Shown: positions 58,084 through 64,000 of the stretch, one piece after another | Position numbering within the stretch: the first letter of the stretch is position 1 | Layout of the letters: each line of letters starts with the position of its first letter | NCBI RefSeq assembly: GCF_001514145.1 | Contig: NZ_KQ948664.1 | Location: forward strand, 357,460-421,459 | Length of the DNA stretch: 64,000 bases | Direction of reading: 5' to 3' | Source of the DNA: Streptomyces canus | Lineage (GTDB): Bacteria; Actinomycetota; Actinomycetes; Streptomycetales; Streptomycetaceae | The notes under the pieces: generated by a model | Seen by the model: only the letters and a program-made list of their open reading frames with translations | Database searches by the model: none | What the model was told of the DNA's origin: nothing | Program-made: the position numbers and the translations under genes

Positions 58084-58541
58084 GAGCGCATCCGGGATCG
58101 TTCGGCGGGCCCGCCCGCACCCGCGTGGGCCGCCTCCGCCGGGATCGGCACACCGTCGGCGTCCTCGGTGTCGACGTGCCCGAGCGGCGGGCTCGGCGCC
58201 AGCGGGCCGAGGTGGAAGACCATGCGGGCCTCCACCTTGCCGACGTTGCGGAAGCGGTGCCGCATGTGGGACGGGATCAGGAGCCCCTGCTCGGGTTGGA
58301 GCGGGTGCGGCTCGCCGTCCAGGTCCACTTCGAGCTGTCCGCAGACGACGTAGATGAACTCCTCGGAGTACGGGTGGTAGTGCTCGGCGATGCGGTCGCC
58401 GGGCTGCACGATGGCCACGCCCATGAAACCGCTGGTGGAGCCGACCGTGGTGGGGGTGAGCATGGCGCGCAGATCGCCTCCGCGCCGGGTGTTGGGCTCG
58501 ACCTCGCTGAGATCCACCACTCCGGGATGACGTTTGATCAC
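58080..58541 (-). CDS. cupin-domain protein (CurC/WhiE-II type)
   Basis: The 153-residue cupin has two characteristic boxes, GDRIAEHYHPYSEEFIYVVCGQLEVDLDGEPHPLQPEQGLLIPSHMRHRFRNVGKVEARMVFHLGPL, including the HxH and E metal-binding residues. Its role may be oxidation or cyclisation of pigment intermediates. GTG 58541 follows GGAGGAA. It overlaps KS-alpha by four bases. Confidence 0.9.
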   Translation of the reverse strand: MIKRHPGVVDLSEVEPNTRRGGDLRAMLTPTTVGSTSGFMGVAIVQPGDRIAEHYHPYSEEFIYVVCGQLEVDLDGEPHPLQPEQGLLIPSHMRHRFRNVGKVEARMVFHLGPLAPSPPLGHVDTEDADGVPIPAEAAHAGAGGPAERSRMRS

Positions 58542-58609
58542 GACGTTCCTCCGAACATGTGCTGCTTCGACATGAGGGCGGGGCCGGTCACGGCCCGGTG
58601 GCCGGCGAA

Positions 58610-59767
58610 TCAGGCGCCGGGCGCGCGGCGGTCGGTGACGAGATCCATGCGGGAGACCGCGAGGAGATGAGCGGGGGTGCTGTCCTTCAGCGCCCGGCCG
58701 TCCAGTCCGAGGGGTTCGCCGTCGAGCAGCGCCGTCAGCTCGTCCGCCCGGCCGTGGTCCGTGAGACCGAGCACCGGACCGGGGTCGCTGTCGAGGGCGC
58801 CCCGCACGTCGACCAGCCGCATCACGACGTCGTCGCGCTGGAAGATCGTGCTGCGCAGCACCGGTCCCCGCGGATCGTCCGCCGCCGCCTCGTCCTGCCG
58901 GGCGAGCAGCTCGGCCAGCTGCATACCGCGCCCCTCACGGGCCGGGTAGTACAGCGCGTGCCGCACCGCCTCCGGGCTCTCCTGCCCGGCGGTCACATGG
59001 TGTACGGCGGGCAGCGCCGCGCGGGTGAAGAAGAGCCGGGCGGACTCGGGGTCGTCCAGGTCCCGGTCCTGCTCCAGATAGGGGTTGATGGCCTCCTCGA
59101 CGGCCCGCACCTCGGGCTGCCGGGCGACGTGGCGCAGTGCGGCGAGCAGGTCGCCCCGCACCTCGATGGCCCGGACCACCCGGTTGCCGTGCATGAAGAG
59201 CGAGGTGCGGCACAGCCGGGTGGTGTCGTCGACCCGCGGTTCCGGTGAGGTGTAGCCGGCGAGGATCTTGGCGACGGTGTCCTCACTGCCCGGCTTGACC
59301 GTGAAGGTGAGGGCGTGTCGGATCAGCCCGTCACCGATCCTGGGGGACGCCTGGAGCCGGCGCTTGCCGGGCCCGGTCGGCACCGCCGGGCCGCCGGTCT
59401 CGCGGACGATGTGGAAGCGCAGCGACCTGGTGTCCCGGACGCAACTGTGCAGCGGCTCCACCATCCGCACGTGTTCCTCACTGTTCACCCAGGTGAGGAA
59501 GGGCGGTGCGCTCTCCCACTCACTGGTGATGAGCCACTGGGAGGGGTTCTCGATGGACTGGCACAGCTGGTCGCTGACATGTCCGGGAACGGAGGCGACC
59601 TGGCTGCACAGACTCTCGTACGCCTCGAGGAACTGCTGCTGGGCCCCGTCGTAGACGTCCACCAACAGGACGACACGGAGCCTGGAGCCGTCGAACACGG
59701 ACTGGGAGACCCGCTGCGATGCCTGTTGCTCAGGCGTTTTCGAAACACGGTCGGACGTGGTGGTCAT
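58610..59767 (-). CDS. SchA/CurD-like protein (WhiE-I type)
   Basis: The 385-residue protein belongs to the SchA/CurD group, as I recall from spore-pigment clusters. It has two duplicated ferredoxin-like alpha+beta barrel domains: RLRVVLLVDVYDGAQQQFLEAYESLC to WESAPPFLTWVNSEEHVRM, and RMQLAELLARQDEAAADDP to STIFQRDDVVMRLVDVRG. The precise biochemical role is not known, but such genes begin the polyketide operon. ATG 59767 starts the unit, and a 153-base gap upstream holds the probable promoter. Confidence 0.9.
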   Translation of the reverse strand: MTTTSDRVSKTPEQQASQRVSQSVFDGSRLRVVLLVDVYDGAQQQFLEAYESLCSQVASVPGHVSDQLCQSIENPSQWLITSEWESAPPFLTWVNSEEHVRMVEPLHSCVRDTRSLRFHIVRETGGPAVPTGPGKRRLQASPRIGDGLIRHALTFTVKPGSEDTVAKILAGYTSPEPRVDDTTRLCRTSLFMHGNRVVRAIEVRGDLLAALRHVARQPEVRAVEEAINPYLEQDRDLDDPESARLFFTRAALPAVHHVTAGQESPEAVRHALYYPAREGRGMQLAELLARQDEAAADDPRGPVLRSTIFQRDDVVMRLVDVRGALDSDPGPVLGLTDHGRADELTALLDGEPLGLDGRALKDSTPAHLLAVSRMDLVTDRRAPGA

Positions 59768-59920
59768 CCTGTGTACATCTCCTTCGGGGGCAGGGGTGGA
59801 CGAACGTCGGTCACGGGGGATGACGTCGGCGTTCCTCGATCGTCAGGCCGCCCCCGCGAGCGCGCGACTCGTATGCACCGTGGGGGTGACCGGCCGGCCC
59901 GGCGGCCGGGCGGGGCGGGT

Positions 59921-60613
59921 TCAGAGGAGGTGGGCGAAGACCACGAGGTTGTCCGTGTAGTCCCGGGCCGAACGGTCGTAATCACCCGCACAGGTGATGA
60001 GCCGGACCTGGGCCGTGGCCGTGTCCTCGTAGACGCGCCTACTGGGGAAGTGGCCCTTGTCGAACGTCTCCACGCTGTCGACCAGGAAGGACGCTCTGCG
60101 CCCGTCGGCCCGGTCGACGTGGAAGACGTCGCCTTTCTCGAGTTCTCCGAGTTCCACGAAGACGGCCGCCGACGTCGCCGTGTCCACATGCCCGGCGATG
60201 ATCGCCGTGCCCGTCTCCCCGGGCGAGGCGCCCTTGGCGTGCCAGCCGACGAGGTTGACGTCGTGGGCGGGAGGCGGCTCGAGACGGCCCGAGGGACCGA
60301 TGGCGAGGTCCGTGAAGGGGGCGTCGACCGAGATCTTCGGAATGAGCAGACGTACCGGCCTCGATCGCGGCAGATGCCTGCCGGCCGGCTGCCCGGCCGC
60401 CTGCCGGGGCGGCGGAGCCGACGCGGAGACGGGTGCGGCCCGTGGCGGCACCGGGGCCTCGGACGGCGACTCGTCGTGACCGCCGAACAGCCCCAGGGCG
60501 ACCACCAGGATCGCCACGGCGCTCAGCATCACCTTGGTGTGGGATCCCTGCCCGGTCGGGGCGGGCTCCTCGGGGCCGGGATTGTCTGCGGGGGTGGGGG
60601 GAGGGACTGCCAT
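59921..60613 (-). CDS. class F sortase
   Basis: The 230-residue protein has one N-terminal transmembrane helix (about 27-43), a Pro/Ala-rich linker, and a C-terminal sortase beta-barrel with His142 (IIAGHVD), Cys208 (LITCAGDYDR) and Arg214/217. Class F sortases of actinobacteria anchor or process exported proteins. ATG 60613 follows GAGGTGG at correct spacing. It lies between the surface-protein gene upstream and the SchA/CurD gene. Confidence 0.9.
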   Translation of the reverse strand: MAVPPPTPADNPGPEEPAPTGQGSHTKVMLSAVAILVVALGLFGGHDESPSEAPVPPRAAPVSASAPPPRQAAGQPAGRHLPRSRPVRLLIPKISVDAPFTDLAIGPSGRLEPPPAHDVNLVGWHAKGASPGETGTAIIAGHVDTATSAAVFVELGELEKGDVFHVDRADGRRASFLVDSVETFDKGHFPSRRVYEDTATAQVRLITCAGDYDRSARDYTDNLVVFAHLL

Positions 60614-60732
60614 CGGACACCACCTCACCAGGGGACGGCAGCAGATCGGACGTACGGGGCACGGGGAGGGCCGGCCGGGCCGCCACGCGGCACGCGCGTG
60701 GCGGCCACAGCGGCTATGGCGTCCGGCATGGC

Positions 60733-61098
60733 TCAGGCCATGCTTCCGGCGACCTTCTTACGTCGCGTCGCGTACAGGCCGGTTCCGGCGACCGCCAGCA
60801 CGGCGAGCCCGCCCGCGGTCATCGCCGGGGAGGCCAGCCCGCCGCCCCCGGTGTGCATGCCGCCGCTGGGCTTCTCGTGGCTGCCGCTCCAGCCGCCGCC
60901 GTCGTGCTTGCCGCCGGAGTCCTGGCCGTGCTCCTTGTCCTTGTAGGTCTCCGGGTCGTACTTGGGGTCCTTGCTCTCCTTGCTGTAGGAGGAGTCCGAC
61001 GAGTCCCAGTCGTCCCCGGCCGCGTAGGCACCGGTGGCGCCGAGAGCGAGGACGGCCGAGGCCGCCGCGGTGGTCAGGAGGATGCGAGCAGAGCGCAT
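60733..61098 (-). CDS. small exported protein with C-terminal membrane anchor
   Basis: The 121-residue protein has an N-terminal signal peptide (ARILLTTAAASAVLALGATGAYAA), a hydrophilic Ser/Asp/Lys/Gly-rich middle with Tyr and His (YSKESKDPKYDPETYKDKEH), and a C-terminal hydrophobic helix (AGGLAVLAVAGTGLYATRRKK) ending with a basic tail. This is the layout of a wall-anchored protein, although no LPXTG-type pentapeptide is seen before the helix (LASPAMTAGG). It sits next to the sortase and may be its substrate. ATG 61098 follows GGAAGG. Confidence 0.7.
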   Translation of the reverse strand: MRSARILLTTAAASAVLALGATGAYAAGDDWDSSDSSYSKESKDPKYDPETYKDKEHGQDSGGKHDGGGWSGSHEKPSGGMHTGGGGLASPAMTAGGLAVLAVAGTGLYATRRKKVAGSMA

Positions 61099-61245
61099 GT
61101 GTCGTTCCTTCCGTCGGGGGCCGGGCAGCTGGTGCTTCGTCAGCTGAATGGAGCCCTGCCCCGACGTGATCCACCGTCAGTCAGCCTCGCGCCCGCCACC
61201 ACTCGGGGCGGTCACCCGGGTGAACGCGCCCGGATCGAGCGGGAG

Positions 61246-62907
61246 TCAGACCGCCCCCAGCAGCGTGGTCAGTACCTGGCGCAGCGCCGACCCGGCGTCC
61301 GGGACCGGCCCGGGAGACCGCCAGGCCACGAACCCGTCGGGCCTGACGAGTACGGCGCCTTCGGGCGTCGTGCCGTGGACGGCCGACCAGTCCGCGTCGC
61401 CCTCGGGCGTCAGCTCGGCACCCGGGCCGTCGCCCACCCGGTACGAGGTCAGCGGGACGGATGTCCTTTCGGCGAGGCGGACTGCGGCCTCGTGCCAGCC
61501 ACTTGGGTCATCGGCAGCACTGAGCAGGACGAACGACGTCTCGTAGAGGTCCAGGGTGGAGATCCGTTCACCCCGGTGCCGTACCGCCATGTGGGGCGCC
61601 CTGCTGCCGGGTTCGCCGGACAGGTCGAGGCGCTCCGGGACGACCGGGGTCGCCGGGTCGGCGCCCACGACGGCGCCCTGCGGATAGCGGTAGCCGAGGG
61701 CCACGTTGAGGATGCCGCGCTGCGGGCCGGTGCCGCCGCCCGCGCCGGGCGACGGGGCGAACCCGGGATGGCTGTGCTCGACCGACCGTGCGGCGGCGCG
61801 GGCGCTGGTCGCCTCCGCGACCGGGCGGCGTTCGGCGTCGTACGTGTCCAGCAGCGACTCCCCGGCCCAGCCGCCGACCACCGCGGCGAGCTTCCAGGCG
61901 AGGTTGTGCGCGTCCTGGATACCGGTGTTGGAGCCGAACGCCCCGGTGGGGGACATCTCGTGGGCCGAGTCGCCGGCCAGGAAGACGCGTCCCGCGCGGT
62001 AGCTCCGGGCGACCCGCTGGGCGGCGTGCCAGGGGGCCCGGCCGGTGATCTCCACGTCGAGGTCGTCGACGCCGACCGCGCGACGGATGTGCTCGACACA
62101 CCGCTCGTCGGTGAACTCCTCGAGCGTTTCGCCGCGTTCGGGGTGCCAGGGAGCGTGGAAGACCCAGTTCTCCTGGTTGTCCACGGGCAGCAGCGCACCG
62201 TCGGCCGCCGGGTCGGTCAGGTAGCAGACGATGAAACGGCGTTCGCCCACGACCCCGGCGAGCCGACGCGAGCGGAAGGTGATGCTGACGTTGCTGAACA
62301 GGTCGCCGGGACCGCTCTGGCCGATGCCGAGCTGCTCGCGGACGGGGCTGCGGGGGCCGTCGGCGGCGACGAGGTAGTCCGCGAGGAAGGTGGTGTGCTC
62401 GCCGGTCTCCCGGCTCTTGACCACCGCGGTGACGCCGGAGGGCCCGCTCTCGAACGACAGCAGTTCGGTGGCGTACCGCAGATCGCCACCGAGCCGCTCG
62501 GCGTGTTCGAGTAGTACCGGCTCCAGGTCGTTCTGGCTGCACAGGCACCATGAGCTGGGGCTGAAGCGGGCCAGTCCGCCGCCCGGGTCGATCTCCCGGA
62601 AGAGCCACTCGCCCGCGTCGCCGACCAGGGTGGGTGTCTGCAGGATCCCGTGGTTACCGGCCAGCGTGGCGGCGGCGTCCCGGATTCCCGCTTCCACGCC
62701 GGCCGTCCGGAACAGCTCCATCGTGCGGACGTTGTTGCCCCGTCCGCGGGGGTGGATGGAGGTGCCGGCGTGCCGCTCCACCAGCGTGTGCCGTACGCCC
62801 AACCGGCCTAGGAACAGCGAGGTCGACAGGCCGACGAGGGAACCGCCGACGATGAGGACCGGGACCCGGTGGGTGGTGTGGCTGGTCTGGACCTGTTTCT
62901 CGTTCAT
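61246..62907 (-). CDS. FAD-dependent aromatic hydroxylase (WhiE-VIII/PgaE-like)
   Basis: The 553-residue flavoprotein monooxygenase has GGSLVGLSTSLFLGRLG (FAD GxGxxG-type fold, here GGSLVG), the DG motif LVAADGPRSPVREQLGI, and the GD motif RVFLAGDSAHEMSPTGAFGSNTGIQDAHNLAWKL. The C-terminal thioredoxin-like domain of this family is present. It probably hydroxylates the pigment aromatic core. ATG 62907 follows GGAGG at good distance; GTG 62910 is an alternative. It lies on the same strand, upstream of the sortase pair. Confidence 0.88.
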   Translation of the reverse strand: MNEKQVQTSHTTHRVPVLIVGGSLVGLSTSLFLGRLGVRHTLVERHAGTSIHPRGRGNNVRTMELFRTAGVEAGIRDAAATLAGNHGILQTPTLVGDAGEWLFREIDPGGGLARFSPSSWCLCSQNDLEPVLLEHAERLGGDLRYATELLSFESGPSGVTAVVKSRETGEHTTFLADYLVAADGPRSPVREQLGIGQSGPGDLFSNVSITFRSRRLAGVVGERRFIVCYLTDPAADGALLPVDNQENWVFHAPWHPERGETLEEFTDERCVEHIRRAVGVDDLDVEITGRAPWHAAQRVARSYRAGRVFLAGDSAHEMSPTGAFGSNTGIQDAHNLAWKLAAVVGGWAGESLLDTYDAERRPVAEATSARAAARSVEHSHPGFAPSPGAGGGTGPQRGILNVALGYRYPQGAVVGADPATPVVPERLDLSGEPGSRAPHMAVRHRGERISTLDLYETSFVLLSAADDPSGWHEAAVRLAERTSVPLTSYRVGDGPGAELTPEGDADWSAVHGTTPEGAVLVRPDGFVAWRSPGPVPDAGSALRQVLTTLLGAV

Positions 62908-63044
62908 CACTCGCCTCCAGCGCGTCGTGTCCGCCGACTCGTCCGGATACGGCGGGGAGCCTTATCCATGCCCCGTGGCGCGAATGCGGGCCCAAGCTTC
63001 ACCCGCTCAACCCGCCCGGTTCGCCGACTCGGCAGATGGCCCGG

Positions 63045-63773
63045 TCACCGTTTCGGCAGCGCCGCCTCCGGATTGCCGTAGTAGGCGCCGGGCCCGTGTT
63101 TGCGGGTGTAGTGGCGGTCGAGCAGGTGGGCGGGAGGCGGTGCTGTCGGGGACAGGGACAGGGTGTGGAGGGCGATGTCGGCGACGGCTTCGCAGATGAT
63201 CGCGTGTTCCAGGGACTTGCGGGCGGTGGTGCCCCAGGTGAAGGGGCCGTGGTTCGCCACGAGGGCCGCCGGGACCTCGACCGCCCTCTGGTCCTCCTCC
63301 CCCAGTAGATCCACGATGACGACGCCGGTGTTGTACTCGTAGTCCTTCGCGCACTGTTCGGGGGTGAGATCGCGCGTGACGGGGATGGGTCCGTTGAAGG
63401 TGTCGGCGTGGGTGGTGCCGAGGACCGGGATGTCCCGGCGGGCCTGGGCGAAGGCGACGGCGTGGGTGGAGTGGGTGTGGGTGACGCCGCCGATGGAGGG
63501 GAAGGCGCGGTAGAGGCAGCGGTGGGTCTCGGTGTCGGTGGAGGGGCGCAGATCGCCGTCCACCACGGCGCCGTCGGACAGACGGACCGTCACCAGATCG
63601 TCGATCGTCAGTGCCTCGTAGGGAACCCCCGACGGCTTGATGACGAACAGCCCTGCCTCGCGGTCGACTCCGCTCACGTTCCCCCAGGTCAGGGTTGCCA
63701 GGCCTACCTGGGGGATGGCGAGGTTCGCCTCGAGTACCTCCCGGCGCAGGCTCTCCGGGACAGTGGTGGTCAT
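63045..63773 (-). CDS. araD: L-ribulose-5-phosphate 4-epimerase
   Basis: The 242-residue class II aldolase/epimerase converts L-ribulose 5-phosphate to D-xylulose 5-phosphate in arabinose catabolism. Conserved segments are LATLTWGNVSGVD, FVIKPSGVPYEAL, HTHSTHAVAFAQA (Zn-binding His), VANHGPFTWG (Zn-binding His) and ICEAVADIALHTL. The gene follows araA on the same strand with a gap of about 28 bases, and GAAGGAGA precedes its ATG. It is the last gene of an ara operon that extends beyond the window. Confidence 0.95.
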   Translation of the reverse strand: MTTTVPESLRREVLEANLAIPQVGLATLTWGNVSGVDREAGLFVIKPSGVPYEALTIDDLVTVRLSDGAVVDGDLRPSTDTETHRCLYRAFPSIGGVTHTHSTHAVAFAQARRDIPVLGTTHADTFNGPIPVTRDLTPEQCAKDYEYNTGVVIVDLLGEEDQRAVEVPAALVANHGPFTWGTTARKSLEHAIICEAVADIALHTLSLSPTAPPPAHLLDRHYTRKHGPGAYYGNPEAALPKR

Positions 63774-63801
63774 CGGTGTTCTCCTTCGTGCCGGTGAGAG
63801 G

Positions 63802-64000
63802 TCACAGGGCCTGGGCGAGGCGGTGGTAGGCGGCGTTCCAGCGGATTTCCTTGGCGAACTGGTCGGTGCTGGTGTGCTCGTCGATGGTGAGCAGTTCGAC
63901 GCCGGTCATGGCCGCGTAGTCGGTCAGCGTCTCGACGTCGACGGCCGAGCTGAGCACGGTGTGGTGCGGGGCGCCGGCCAGCAGCCAGCTCTCGGCCGAT
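63802..64000 (-). CDS. araA: L-arabinose isomerase, 3' end
   Basis: Only the C-terminal ~65 residues are in the window; the gene continues past base 64000. The translation SAESWLLAGAPHHTVLSSAV and MTGVELLTIDEHTSTDQF followed by WNAAYHRLAQAL matches the C-terminal region of AraA, which converts L-arabinose to L-ribulose. The stop at 63802-63804 lies 28 bases before the araD start, so the two genes are probably co-transcribed. Confidence 0.88.
   Translation of the reverse strand, partial: SAESWLLAGAPHHTVLSSAVDVETLTDYAAMTGVELLTIDEHTSTDQFAKEIRWNAAYHRLAQAL

Noticed and set aside
1..64000. tRNA or rRNA genes
   Set aside because: I read through intergenic regions and saw no cloverleaf with the TTCGA-type loop or rRNA sequence; a covariance-model search would be needed to be certain.

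Overview
The window is high-GC actinobacterial DNA with dense genes, many GTG starts, third-position G/C bias and several leaderless-looking promoters. The gene families point to Streptomyces or a close relative. The strongest single marker is a spore-pigment (whiE/cur/sch-type) type II polyketide cluster at about 54.4-59.8 kb. Other markers are an SCO5918-family protein, CU044_5270, DUF4232 and DUF6479 proteins, MerR regulators near cold-shock/DEAD-box modules, and a SpoIIE-type phosphatase. The sequence reads as an ordinary chromosomal region rather than a phage or plasmid. The only intact mobile element recognised is one IS200/IS605-type transposon.

Layout. 1-6 kb: 3' end of a GH13 alpha-glucosidase, a DUF4142 protein, a 2OG-Fe(II) oxygenase-like protein, a lipoprotein, small membrane proteins, a luciferase-domain protein and a methyltransferase, followed by a repeat-rich gap. 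6.3-12.9 kb: a DUF4328 membrane protein, a solitary sugar-binding lipoprotein followed by a NarL-type two-component system bracketed by inverted copies of one palindrome, an ECF sigma factor translationally coupled to a CU044_5270 protein, and an ABM monooxygenase. 12.9-22.1 kb: a secreted PL9 pectate lyase with a LacI-type operator, a TrpF homologue, a degenerate repeat tract, a large secreted SLT/golvesin protein, secreted and lipoprotein genes, and a TAP-type peptidase. 22.3-29.4 kb: an MMPL exporter, an orphan histidine kinase, an IMPase, a TerD-like protein, a secreted DUF11-like protein and a small KOW-like protein. 29.6-35.4 kb: an acyltransferase, the IS605 element (TnpA plus TnpB) sitting against a zinc-ribbon gene, a second lipoprotein that shares an upstream module with the one at 20 kb, an NTF2-like protein and a membrane permease. 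35.5-40.3 kb: a PAS/GAF/PP2C/HATPase protein, an SCO5918-family protein and DEAD helicase-csp module 1. 40.5-49.4 kb: a decayed MerR gene, an FMN reductase with a divergent XRE regulator, a PAP2 protein, a membrane-anchored HTH sensor opposite a DUF4232 lipoprotein, an intact MerR gene and DEAD helicase-csp module 2. 49.7-54.4 kb: a TetR regulator divergent from a quinone oxidoreductase, then secreted proteins and an O-methyltransferase. 54.4-62.9 kb: the spore-pigment polyketide genes, a class F sortase with a small surface protein, and a flavin hydroxylase. 63.0-64 kb: araD and the 3' end of araA.

How the parts work together. The polyketide genes form one minus-strand unit with overlapping stops and starts (cupin/KS-alpha, KS-alpha/CLF) and should make an aromatic pigment, with the flavin hydroxylase as the probable tailoring enzyme. 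The two cold-shock/helicase modules are paralogous down to the hairpin between csp and helicase and the promoter-proximal motif. Most convergent gene pairs share a strong bidirectional hairpin. The main items for follow-up are the palindrome-bracketed binding-protein/two-component locus, the twin lipoprotein upstream module (GTCAC-N6-GTGAC plus a distal conserved block), the IS605 insertion whose TnpB guide would lie on a zinc-ribbon start codon, the internally deleted MerR gene, the ORF without a canonical start after the KOW-like gene, and the sortase pair set inside the pigment locus.
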